This document shows, in pieces, positions 25,853 through 34,656 of a stretch of 64,000 nucleotides of DNA. The number at the start of each line of letters is the position of its first letter. The first letter of the stretch is position 1. Source of the DNA: JABMQB01 sp963678235 (GTDB lineage: Bacteria; Bacteroidota; Bacteroidia; Bacteroidales; Prolixibacteraceae). The notes under the pieces were generated by a model. It saw only the letters and a program-made list of their open reading frames with translations, ran no database searches and was not told where the DNA came from. The stretch is from the NCBI GenBank assembly GCA_963678235.1, contig OY782766.1, positions 186,001 to 250,000 of the forward strand, in the 5' to 3' direction. The position numbers and the translations under genes are program-made.

Positions 25853-28012
25853 ATGAAAACACGTACAGCAATATTTTATGGATTCTTTTTAGTCGGTTCG
25901 CTTACTTTGTCTGGGTGCAACCGGGGCAATCAACCTGTAAAATCTAAAAATACAATTGATCGGTTTGCATTAGTAAATCGTCATAATGTAGTACTTGATG
26001 GAATAGATCCTTTAGCGCCATTGTCGTTGGGCAATGGTGATTTTGCGTTTACCGCTGATGTAACCGGGATGCAAACATTGGAGGACTATTATTATACCAA
26101 TGGTATTCCTCTTGAAACACAATGTGGCTGGGCGTGGCATTCATTTCCAAATGTCAATAACTTAAATCTTCGTGATGCCATGAAACCCAATAAGTTTCAT
26201 GACCGTGAGATATATTACCCAAGTGACCAGCACAGCGAAGCCGGTGATTATTTTCGTAAAAATCCGCATCCAATCCCGTTAGGACAAATTAGTTTGTGTG
26301 ATGAAAATAGCCAGCCTCTTAAAATGGAAGCCATCCAAAATATCCATCAAAAATTAGATTTGTGGGTAGGGTTAATTACAAGTTCCTATGAAATAGAAGG
26401 AACACCCGTTCATGTTGAAACTGTTTGCCATCCCGAATTAAGCATGGTAACTTTTAAAATTAAATCGCCCTTGCTTTCATCAGGAAAATTGAAACCTGCG
26501 TTTAGATTCCCATACTCTTACGATCTTTCCATTAAGAACAAACCTCCTTTTGATTGGGGCAAGCAGGAAATGCATCAAAGCATTGTCACGAATAAGGATG
26601 AAAATAGCGTTGAAATAGAGCGGATGATTGATTCTGCCCGATATTTTGTAAATATTAATTGGAACGGCAATGCCATTTGGAAACAAAACGGTAACCATTC
26701 ATTCAACCTTGAACCAAACGGTACAGACAGTTTGGTACTTGTTTGTGAATTCTATCCTGAGCAAATAGAAAGGGAATCTCCATCTTTCGATGAAACATTG
26801 AAAGCAAGCGCCCAGGCTTGGGAAAAATACTGGACAGAAGGAGGTGCCGTTGATTTATCGGGATGCACCGATCCAAGGGCAAAAGAACTAGAGCGACGAA
26901 TAGTCCTCTCGCAATACCTCGTTAAAGTAAATTATTCAGGAGCATTCCCACCACAGGAAACGGGACTTGCCCATATCAGTTGGTATGGGAAGCATAATTC
27001 AGAAGTTTATTGGATACATGCAGCCCAGTTTTATCAGTGGAACCATACTGATTTATTGGAAAAGGGATTGCAATGGTACCGTAAAATCTTACCTGTGGCG
27101 ATGGCTGATGCTAAAAGTAAAGGTTTCGAAGGTTCCCGCTGGCCCAAAATGGCAGGAATTAACGGCAGGCCAAGTCCCGGCGACATCAATCCTTATATTA
27201 TTTGGAACCAACCTAACCCGATCTATTTGTCTGAATTGGTTTATCGCGCCCATCCTACTAAAGAAACATTGGAGAAATACCGTGATATTGTCTTCGAATC
27301 GGCAAAATTCCTGGCCTCATATGCCTATTATGATGCTGCTACCGACCGTTATATATTAGGTCCACCCATAAAAAGTGTAAATGAAAGTACGGAGGAAAAT
27401 GAAACTAAAAACCCAAGTTTCGAATTGACCCAATGGTACCACGGATTAAAAGTTGCCCAGGACTGGCGCGAAAGGCTTGGCATGGAAAGGGATCCGAAAT
27501 GGGACGCTATATTACAAAAACTGGCACGCCCAACTGTTCAGGATGGGAAATATGTAGAGCTTGAGTCTGATCCAACAATGTATTCCAGAAGCCGGAACTT
27601 TTCATCGGCAATGCTTATGGCACTGGGTTACCTACCTAAAACCCCAATGATCGATGAAGATATTATGCGCAATACGTTTAATGCCATATACGAACGAAAC
27701 GGTTTACCAAGTTTTGTGAGCTGGAGCCTCGGTAAAGGTGCGCTTACCGCTGCGCGACTGGGAGAGCAGCAAAAGGCCATTGATATTGTCTGCAACGATG
27801 CCCCGAAAGCAAAATTTAATAAAAGTGGTTATGTGATGCGCCCAAAAGAAGGATTGGTCTGTCCTGCCTATCTTCCGGTAAATAGCTCATTTCTGGCAGC
27901 AATTGGTTTAATGGCAGCCGGATGGGATGGGGCGCCTGAAATAAATGCCCCGGGTTTTCCACAAGATGGGACTTGGAACGTAACAGTTGAAAATATGCAA
28001 ATTTTACCATGA
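25853..28012 (+). CDS. Unassigned six-hairpin glycosidase-like lipoprotein
   Basis: A 719-residue lipoprotein (LTLSGC, Cys22). The N-terminal third is a beta-sandwich opening with RHNVVLDGIDPLAPLSLGNG and DFAFTADVTGMQTLEDYYY. The remainder looks like an alpha/alpha toroid with GSRWPKMAGINGRPSPGDIN, IIWNQPNPIYLSELVYRAHP and FELTQWYHGL. The two-domain plan recalls clan GH-L enzymes (GH65, GH95 relatives), but I cannot assign a CAZy family. Conserved acids in WNQPNP and the FELTQW region are candidates for catalysis. It sits 54 bases after PL10, so it probably acts on pectic oligosaccharides in the periplasm or at the surface. Confidence 0.6.
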   Translation: MKTRTAIFYGFFLVGSLTLSGCNRGNQPVKSKNTIDRFALVNRHNVVLDGIDPLAPLSLGNGDFAFTADVTGMQTLEDYYYTNGIPLETQCGWAWHSFPNVNNLNLRDAMKPNKFHDREIYYPSDQHSEAGDYFRKNPHPIPLGQISLCDENSQPLKMEAIQNIHQKLDLWVGLITSSYEIEGTPVHVETVCHPELSMVTFKIKSPLLSSGKLKPAFRFPYSYDLSIKNKPPFDWGKQEMHQSIVTNKDENSVEIERMIDSARYFVNINWNGNAIWKQNGNHSFNLEPNGTDSLVLVCEFYPEQIERESPSFDETLKASAQAWEKYWTEGGAVDLSGCTDPRAKELERRIVLSQYLVKVNYSGAFPPQETGLAHISWYGKHNSEVYWIHAAQFYQWNHTDLLEKGLQWYRKILPVAMADAKSKGFEGSRWPKMAGINGRPSPGDINPYIIWNQPNPIYLSELVYRAHPTKETLEKYRDIVFESAKFLASYAYYDAATDRYILGPPIKSVNESTEENETKNPSFELTQWYHGLKVAQDWRERLGMERDPKWDAILQKLARPTVQDGKYVELESDPTMYSRSRNFSSAMLMALGYLPKTPMIDEDIMRNTFNAIYERNGLPSFVSWSLGKGALTAARLGEQQKAIDIVCNDAPKAKFNKSGYVMRPKEGLVCPAYLPVNSSFLAAIGLMAAGWDGAPEINAPGFPQDGTWNVTVENMQILP

Positions 28013-28041
28013 TAAATATGTAATTTTAGGTTTTTATCGAT

Positions 28042-28944
28042 ATGAAAAATGTAGTTTTTATTAGTGCGTTCATTTGGATAACCTTGGGTGGTTTCTTAAA
28101 CATCAGTTCTCAAGTAAGGACTGATATTAAATGCAATGCACCTAATTTAGGCAAAGCACAACTTACAAAATTGTGGAGCTCAAAATCCGTATATGAAGGT
28201 CCTGAATCTGTGGTTTTTGATTCTGAAAGAGGATTTATTTACGCATCAAATTACAACAGCAATGTAAAAACCGGAGAGGAATATGGGCGGCATTTTATTT
28301 CCAAATCGGACTTAAATGGAGAATTCGTTGAAAAAAAATGGATCAACAATCTGACCACACCAACTGGTATCTGCATTTTTAAAAATAGGCTTTTTATTGT
28401 TGAACGTTTTGGAATTGTTGAATTTGACCTTGATAAAGATGAGGTTGAAAGGACTTATTATCTTCCCCAGGACGGCTTTCTGAATGATATTGGCGTTGCA
28501 CCAGACACTTCGATATTTGTAACTGTTAGCAACAGAAACAGGATTTACAGGATTAAAAATGGTGTGGTGGAAGAGTGGCTAAAAACCAATGAAATTTATC
28601 GGGCAAACGGGATTATATATGATCAGGGAAATTTGATTGTGGGCATTAATGGCGACAATTGCTTAAAATCCATAAACCTATCTACGAAAGAAATAAAAGT
28701 GCTGAGCAATATTGGTCCGGGAATAATCGATGGCGTAAAAAAATGCAGTCAAGGTTATTTGGTTTCTCACCTTGAGGGAAGTATTTATTTGGTTGATAAT
28801 GAGGGAATATGTTCAGAGATTCTTAATATCAGAAATGAAAATATTAGCATTGCCGATTTTGAGTATGTTGAAGAAAAGAACCTAATTATTATTCCTGATT
28901 TAAAGGGGAATAGGATTATAACCTATAAGATTTCGTTAGATTAA
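28042..28944 (+). CDS. Exported SMP-30/gluconolactonase-like beta-propeller protein
   Basis: This 300-residue protein has a signal peptide (FISAFIWITLGGFLNISSQ) and six propeller blades typical of the SMP-30/gluconolactonase/LRE-like group. Visible blades are YEGPESVVFDSERGFIYASN, TTPTGICIFKNRLFIVER, FLNDIGVAPDTSIFVTV, YRANGIIYDQGNLIVGINGD and IADFEYVEEKNLIIIPDLKG. The Glu in EGPE and the Asp in NGD/PD are at places where the metal ligands of lactonases lie. Lactonases open sugar lactones to acids. Its location at the end of the enzyme run and its export signal suggest a periplasmic role, though SMP-30-like proteins are functionally diverse. Confidence 0.75.
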   Translation: MKNVVFISAFIWITLGGFLNISSQVRTDIKCNAPNLGKAQLTKLWSSKSVYEGPESVVFDSERGFIYASNYNSNVKTGEEYGRHFISKSDLNGEFVEKKWINNLTTPTGICIFKNRLFIVERFGIVEFDLDKDEVERTYYLPQDGFLNDIGVAPDTSIFVTVSNRNRIYRIKNGVVEEWLKTNEIYRANGIIYDQGNLIVGINGDNCLKSINLSTKEIKVLSNIGPGIIDGVKKCSQGYLVSHLEGSIYLVDNEGICSEILNIRNENISIADFEYVEEKNLIIIPDLKGNRIITYKISLD

Positions 28945-29222
28945 ACCGGGCACAGGGAGTTAAAATTGCAGCATTATGTTGAGTTGAGAAAGCGATCTTA
29001 ATACAATACATTTTTTCTTCAAGGGTAGTTGCAGAACAATGAATAATAGAATAATCAAACTGCAATTTAAACGTTAAAAACCATATTCAAGAATCAACTA
29101 AATTTCAATAAATTGGCTTATCATTTGAAATTTAATTGTTGATAATCAGCTATAAAGGTTGTTTTTTTAAAAGAAGTAATACTAGAAGATTATTTCAATT
29201 TTAATCTTCGTTGAAAATTATG

Positions 29223-29230
29223 TAATTTTG
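29223..29230 (+). promoter_or_regulatory. Candidate -7 promoter box of the second ECF sigma gene
   Basis: TAATTTTG is an exact match to the Bacteroidota TAnnTTTG box, 88 bases before the sigma gene. The -33 region is only weakly TTTG-like. The surrounding 374-base gap (28945-29318) also holds an inverted repeat, AAATTTCAA (29100-29108) and TTGAAATTT (29125-29133), that may end the upstream transcript. I see no gene in it. Confidence 0.45.
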
Positions 29231-29318
29231 ATGGGAAGATATGTTGCATATCGTTATGCTTGTTTTATAAATATTGAAGCATACCGGATGCAAATGATTT
29301 AACTAACTAACTTATCAA

Positions 29319-29870
29319 ATGAAAATTGAGGATAAAATACTGCTCAATGAGATACAAAAGCAGAACCGTGAGGTCTTTAAAGCTTTGTTTCACGAATATT
29401 ATCCCCATTTGATAAAATATACCGAAGGTTTTATTTTTGATAAAACCGCTTGTCAGGATATCGTTCAAAACCTGTTTATTTATTTTTGGGAGAATAGCAA
29501 TAAACTTGAAATCACAGAATCAATCAAGGCATATTTATATAAGTCGGTAAAAAATCGCTGTTTAAATTATTTGAGGGAACTTCAAATAAAGGATAAACAT
29601 AGGTTATTATATCTCGAGGCAAGATTGAATGATGATGAACCTGAGTGGATCGATGTTAAAAGTATTCAATTGATTAAAGAATCAATTGACAATTTACCTC
29701 CGCAAATGGCAGAAGTATTTAAATTGAAATACCTGCATGGAAAAAAATACAAAGAAATTGCGGAATTGAACAATATTTCTGAAAATACGGTTAAAACCCA
29801 ACTTAAAAGGGCCAAAAGAAAACTTAGGGCGCAACTACTTAAAACAAGTCACTTAAATTATTTTTTATAA
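29319..29870 (+). CDS. ECF-type RNA polymerase sigma factor, second set
   Basis: The 183-residue sigma factor has region 2 (FKALFHEYYPHLIKYTEGFI, CQDIVQNLFIYFWENSNKLE) and region 4 (IDNLPPQMAEVFKLKYLHGK, KEIAELNNISENTVKTQLKR). It differs clearly from the sigma factor at 5462, so the two signalling systems are not a recent duplication. It precedes its own fecR by 56 bases and would drive the SusC/SusD pair downstream and possibly the enzymes upstream. Confidence 0.94.
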   Translation: MKIEDKILLNEIQKQNREVFKALFHEYYPHLIKYTEGFIFDKTACQDIVQNLFIYFWENSNKLEITESIKAYLYKSVKNRCLNYLRELQIKDKHRLLYLEARLNDDEPEWIDVKSIQLIKESIDNLPPQMAEVFKLKYLHGKKYKEIAELNNISENTVKTQLKRAKRKLRAQLLKTSHLNYFL

Positions 29871-29926
29871 ATCTGTCACCCAAAATAAGTTTTGGTGTGT
29901 CATACTAACAACTTTATTATTTTAAT

Positions 29927-31093
29927 ATGAAGAATAGTAGAAATATTATTGATTTTGAAATAATCTGGAAAAAAATTAATAAAGCTATTTCTGAGGAAGA
30001 AGAGATACACCTAAATAATTGGCTGAGCGAATCGCCAAAGCATCAACATTTTTTTAATAGTGCAAAACAGTATTACGAAAAAGGTAGTCAATTTGAAAAT
30101 ATTCCGGGAGAATTAAAAAAATCTTGGAGAATAGTTTCTAAACATTCAGAAAACCGCAGAGCTGGCATATCACGTTTCGCTACTGTTATATCAACTGCTG
30201 CCGCCTCAGTTATTATAATCTTTTCGTTGTTTTATTTTACAAATAAAGAATTTTTTAATCAATCAATTGTTCAAAATAAACAAGTCATCAAGCCCGGAAC
30301 TGATAAAGCAATCCTTATTTTAGATGATGGTACGGTTCATGATCTTTCAAATCAAAAGGAATTTTTCCTAAAAGAAGGTGCTTCAACTATTAAAAGTACC
30401 GGAGATAAAATTGAATATCTTGGGCAGCATGAAGAAAAAAAAGAATTAAAGTACAACACTTTGAAAGTGCCACGTGGTGGCGAATTTTATTTGGTACTGT
30501 CCGATGGCACCAAAGTGTGGTTGAACTCAGAAACAACTTTGCGATATCCTGTATTTTTTCCGGATAATGAACGTAGGGTCGAATTAATTGGTGAAGCCTA
30601 TTTTGAGGTTGAACATAATGCAAAATCTCCTTTCCTGGTTTCTTCAGATAATCAGGTTATAAAAGTTTTAGGTACACAGTTCAATGTTATGTCCTATAAA
30701 AACGATCCATTTATTTATACCACGCTTGTTAATGGTGAAGTGGAGGTATCGCTTAAAAACAATCCTGAAATAAAAAAGATTTTATATCCGAACGAACAGA
30801 GTACCATTGAAAAAGGGAATAATTTCATTGAAAAGAAACTGGTAGATGTGTATGCATTAACCGCCTGGAAAGACGGACGATTTGTTTTTCAGGATAAGGT
30901 CCTTTCTGATATCATGAAAACCCTTAGCATGTGGTACGATGTTGAAGTTGTATTTCAAGATATTGAAAAGAAAGACATGCGTTTCACCGGGAACTTGCCT
31001 CGATATTCAAACTTTGAAGAAGTATTGTGTAAAATTGGAAAAACAAATGAAGTAGAATTTATTATAGAAAATGAAAGGATAACCATATTGTAA
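29927..31093 (+). CDS. FecR-family anti-sigma factor, second set
   Basis: The 388-residue protein has a cytoplasmic N-terminal segment (ISEEEEIHLNNWLSESPKHQ), one membrane span at about 85-105, a periplasmic FecR domain around 185-280 (VPRGGEFYLVLSDGTKVWLN, VELIGEAYFEVEHNAKSPF) and a DUF4974 domain (SDIMKTLSMWYDVEVVFQD) to the end. Compared with the first FecR there is an extra periplasmic insertion before the FecR domain (KPGTDKAILILDDGTVHDLS), a common feature of larger Bacteroidetes anti-sigma factors. It gates the adjacent sigma factor in response to the downstream STN-bearing SusC. Confidence 0.94.
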   Translation: MKNSRNIIDFEIIWKKINKAISEEEEIHLNNWLSESPKHQHFFNSAKQYYEKGSQFENIPGELKKSWRIVSKHSENRRAGISRFATVISTAAASVIIIFSLFYFTNKEFFNQSIVQNKQVIKPGTDKAILILDDGTVHDLSNQKEFFLKEGASTIKSTGDKIEYLGQHEEKKELKYNTLKVPRGGEFYLVLSDGTKVWLNSETTLRYPVFFPDNERRVELIGEAYFEVEHNAKSPFLVSSDNQVIKVLGTQFNVMSYKNDPFIYTTLVNGEVEVSLKNNPEIKKILYPNEQSTIEKGNNFIEKKLVDVYALTAWKDGRFVFQDKVLSDIMKTLSMWYDVEVVFQDIEKKDMRFTGNLPRYSNFEEVLCKIGKTNEVEFIIENERITIL

Positions 31094-31095
31094 AA

Positions 31096-31122
31096 GTGGG
31101 AAATGTTCGCACCATTTCCCAC
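31096..31122 (+). promoter_or_regulatory. Stem-loop at the second fecR-susC junction
   Basis: GTGGGAAATG (31096-31105) and CATTTCCCAC (31113-31122) form a perfect 10-bp stem with the 7-base loop ttcgcac, starting three bases after the fecR stop. There is no T-run. Its position matches the hairpin at 7175-7208, though the sequence does not. Confidence 0.6.
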
Positions 31123-31173
31123 ATTACACTCAGTTACAGTTAACTAAATGTTTTACTAAAACTTTGCAAATTT

Positions 31174-34100
31174 ATGAAAAAAAAACGATTTGTTACTATT
31201 CCCTTGAAGGGATGTAAAAAACTATTTCTCATGGCAAGAATTGTATTGTTTTTCTTGTTTGTAAGCCTGGTTCAGGTTTCTGCAAGTGTTTATTCTCAGC
31301 AAACTTCCTTAGCTTTAAAATTGAAAGATGCCAAGGTTGAAGAAGTATTTCGCGCTATTGAAGAACAAAGTAACTTCTATTTTCTCTACAGGTCCGACTT
31401 CTTAAAAGATTTGCCTAATGTATCCATGGATATAAGAGATGCAAAGGTTGAACAAGTTTTGGATCAGGTTATTTCGCCCTACGGGTTTACGTATGAAATT
31501 GATGATCGCATTGTTGTGATTAAAAAGAATACGGAAGGAAATTACGGGGGTGATGTTGCTCAACAGAACAAAGAGCTGTCTGGTACCATTGTCGGCACCG
31601 ATGGTCAACCTATTCCAGGGGTAAGTGTAATTGTTGAAGGCACAACTGTTGGTACAGTGTCTGATATCGAAGGAAAGTTTGTTTTAAGTGTTCCTGCAAA
31701 TGCCCAAACCCTTCAATGTTCCTTTGTTGGTATGGTGACCCAGTCAATTCCAATAGGTTCAACCACAGTTTTCAATATTACGATGGAAGATGCCAGTATT
31801 GGGCTTAATGAAGTTGTTGCTATTGGTTATGGTACCATGAAAAAAAGCGATTTGACCGGTTCGGTTGGCGTTGTATCTGCAGAAGAACTAAACTCTGTTC
31901 CTGTAACTTCTGTATCTCAAGGATTACAAGGAAGGTTAGCTGGGGTAGCAGTTACTTCGAATTCAAGTGCCCCTGGTGGAGGTATTAGTGTAAAAATTCG
32001 TGGTAACACCTCTATCCTAAACGGAAGTGAACCTCTGTACGTAATTGATGGGTTCCCTATTACAGGAGAATCGCAATTTAATACCTCTCAGGGTACAGGT
32101 TTAGTTGAGAGTGGCGGTTCAATGGGTGAAAGCGGAGCGACTGTTGCTCAAAATCCATTAGCTTCCCTCAACCCCGCAGATATTGCTTCAATAGAAGTTC
32201 TTAAAGATGCTTCGGCATGTGCCATCTACGGTGTACGTGGTGCAAACGGAGTTGTATTGATAACAACAAAAAGGGGAAAAGTAGGAAAACCGCAAGTTTC
32301 ATTTAGTTCTTATGTTGGAGTACAAAGTGCCAATAAAATAGACATGATGAATGCGGAAGAATATATGGATATTTGGAATGCCGGTGCAGCAAATTCTGGT
32401 CAACCTGCATTATTTACCGGTTCAGCTCCTTTTGATACAGATTGGCAGGATGAAATATTCAGGCAAGCCATAATGACTAATTACCAACTAAGTGTTAGTG
32501 GAGGAAGCGAAGCTGTTCAATACAATATTTCTGGTAGCTATTTTAATCAGGATGGTGTAATTAAAGGCTCCGGATTCGATAGGTATTCTTTAAGGAGTAA
32601 TCTTGATATTCAAGTTAGTCCGAAAGTGAAGTTAGGAAATTCCCTAACAGTTTCGAGATCAATAAATAATGCTGCCAATGTTGAAGGTGAAGCAACTACT
32701 GGAGTTACATCACAGGCATTGCAAATGTCTCCTCTATTGGATGTTTATATGGCGGATGGTGTGACTTATTCCGCCAACCGGGATATGGATGCCTGGCAGG
32801 TACCTGATGCACAAGGCAATAACAACCCGGTTGCTTCCATAAATGAACGTAGTGATGAAGCTGTAACTACAAGGATTTTAGGATCATTATTTGGCGAATA
32901 TTCTATTACAAATGACTTAAAATTAAGGGTAAGTGTTGGTGCTGATATTGAAGAAAGAAAGAGGCATGTATTCACTACCGATAGAATTGGTAGAGCTACA
33001 AACTTTAATAGGGCTACAGTAAGTATGGTTCACAGGAGTTCATACTTGAATGAAAATACCTTGAATTACAACAAAAATTTTGGGCAACATACTTTAGGTG
33101 CTTTAGCTGGTTTTACAATTCAGAAAGAAACTGAAGAATACCAGCAGATTATTGGTTCAGGTTTTGCATCAAATGCTACCACTTCTCATGATTTAGGTAA
33201 TGGATCCCTGGTTCCACAAATCAATTCAAATTATGCCGATTTCGCTATCGCTTCATTTCTCGGCAGGGTAAATTATAACTTTGATGACAGGTATCTTATA
33301 ACAGCAACACTTAGGAGAGACGGATCTTCAAAATTTGCTAAAGGTAAACAGTGGGCTACATTTCCATCTGCTTCTGTTGCATGGAGAATTAATAATGAGA
33401 GCTTTATGGCTGATGCCGATGCAATTAATAACTTAAAATTAAGGGTAGGTTATGGTGTTGTTGGAAACCAGGAATTAGCACCTTATGGATCTCTTGCCTT
33501 GTTACAAGGTACTACTTACGTTTTTGACGGAAACCTTGTTAATGCTTTTGGACCATTTCGTGTAGCCGTGCCTAACCTAACATGGGAAACAACCAATCAA
33601 GTAAATGTTGGACTGGATCTTTCATTCTTGGATAGCAGGATTAACGTAACTGGTGATTACTACGTTAAAAAAACAAAAGATCTTTTGCTGGAAGTTCAAC
33701 TTCCTGAATCTTCTGGTATTACCGAACCTTCTATTCAGAATATTGGTGAAATGGAAAACAAAGGATGGGAATTTGCTGTCGATGGGCGTATCATAAGTAC
33801 CAATGATTTGTCATGGACTCTTGGAATCAACATTTCAGCCAATAAAAATGAAATTACCTCTTTAGGTAATGAGGATGAAGTTGGGGATCTTTCATTTGAA
33901 ACGAACCGCCTTACCTTTGCAGGACAGGTAATAAATTCATATGTAAAAGTCGGACAACCGATAGGTGTATTCTATGGTTATAAATATGATGGACTGGTTA
34001 GTACGCAAGAAGAAGCAGACGCATTGCAATCAATACAACCAGGTATTCAACCAGGATTTGCAAAATATGTTGATGTTACTGAAGATGGTTCCCTTACATC

Positions 34101-34638
34101 TGCCGACAGGACCGAAATAGGTAGCCCTCACCCTGACTTTATTTATGGAATTAGTACGAATATTAAGTATAAAAAATTTGAGTTGAGGATGTTCCTTCAG
34201 GGACAGCAAGGTGGAAAAGTATTTAATATGATGCGTTCTTTCAATACCAATTTGGGTCGTGGTCAGAATATGTTGGCTGAAATGACAGATTATTGGACAC
34301 CAAGTAATACAGATGCTAAATATCCTAAACCTTACAGTATAAATGCTCCAAATGTTGGAGGAGCTGGTGCCAGAGGTGAATCTGATTTTTATCTTGAAGA
34401 TGCATCTTATCTGAGAATGAGAGAAATAACACTAAGTTATTACCTTCCTGAAAACCTATTCGGGGCGTTTAATGGCTCGGTATATCTAACAGGACAAAAT
34501 CTATTTACTATTACTGATTATACAGGTTATAATCCGGATACGAATGGACGTGTTGGAACCCAGGGTGCATTTGGATACGATGTTAGTTCTTATCCTCTTG
34601 CAAAGGCTTTTATTCTGGGAGTAAAACTTAACTTTTAA
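31174..34638 (+). CDS. susC: SusC-type TonB-dependent transporter with STN domain, second set
   Basis: The 1154-residue outer membrane transporter has a signal ending ASVYSQQ and an STN domain at about 48-100 (DAKVEEVFRAIEEQSNFYFL). A carboxypeptidase-D-like domain follows at about 130-215 (LSGTIVGTDGQPIPGVSVIV), then the plug (YGTMKKSDLTGSVGVVSAEE, LKDASACAIYGVRGANGVVL) and a barrel ending AFILGVKLNF. The STN domain ties it to the adjacent sigma/FecR pair. Its SusD partner starts 18 bases downstream. The plug carries an insertion (FNTSQGTGLVESGGSMGESG) not seen in the first SusC. It probably imports a different pectic fragment. Confidence 0.96.
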   Translation: MKKKRFVTIPLKGCKKLFLMARIVLFFLFVSLVQVSASVYSQQTSLALKLKDAKVEEVFRAIEEQSNFYFLYRSDFLKDLPNVSMDIRDAKVEQVLDQVISPYGFTYEIDDRIVVIKKNTEGNYGGDVAQQNKELSGTIVGTDGQPIPGVSVIVEGTTVGTVSDIEGKFVLSVPANAQTLQCSFVGMVTQSIPIGSTTVFNITMEDASIGLNEVVAIGYGTMKKSDLTGSVGVVSAEELNSVPVTSVSQGLQGRLAGVAVTSNSSAPGGGISVKIRGNTSILNGSEPLYVIDGFPITGESQFNTSQGTGLVESGGSMGESGATVAQNPLASLNPADIASIEVLKDASACAIYGVRGANGVVLITTKRGKVGKPQVSFSSYVGVQSANKIDMMNAEEYMDIWNAGAANSGQPALFTGSAPFDTDWQDEIFRQAIMTNYQLSVSGGSEAVQYNISGSYFNQDGVIKGSGFDRYSLRSNLDIQVSPKVKLGNSLTVSRSINNAANVEGEATTGVTSQALQMSPLLDVYMADGVTYSANRDMDAWQVPDAQGNNNPVASINERSDEAVTTRILGSLFGEYSITNDLKLRVSVGADIEERKRHVFTTDRIGRATNFNRATVSMVHRSSYLNENTLNYNKNFGQHTLGALAGFTIQKETEEYQQIIGSGFASNATTSHDLGNGSLVPQINSNYADFAIASFLGRVNYNFDDRYLITATLRRDGSSKFAKGKQWATFPSASVAWRINNESFMADADAINNLKLRVGYGVVGNQELAPYGSLALLQGTTYVFDGNLVNAFGPFRVAVPNLTWETTNQVNVGLDLSFLDSRINVTGDYYVKKTKDLLLEVQLPESSGITEPSIQNIGEMENKGWEFAVDGRIISTNDLSWTLGINISANKNEITSLGNEDEVGDLSFETNRLTFAGQVINSYVKVGQPIGVFYGYKYDGLVSTQEEADALQSIQPGIQPGFAKYVDVTEDGSLTSADRTEIGSPHPDFIYGISTNIKYKKFELRMFLQGQQGGKVFNMMRSFNTNLGRGQNMLAEMTDYWTPSNTDAKYPKPYSINAPNVGGAGARGESDFYLEDASYLRMREITLSYYLPENLFGAFNGSVYLTGQNLFTITDYTGYNPDTNGRVGTQGAFGYDVSSYPLAKAFILGVKLNF

Positions 34639-34656
34639 TTTTAAAACTTAATTAAA

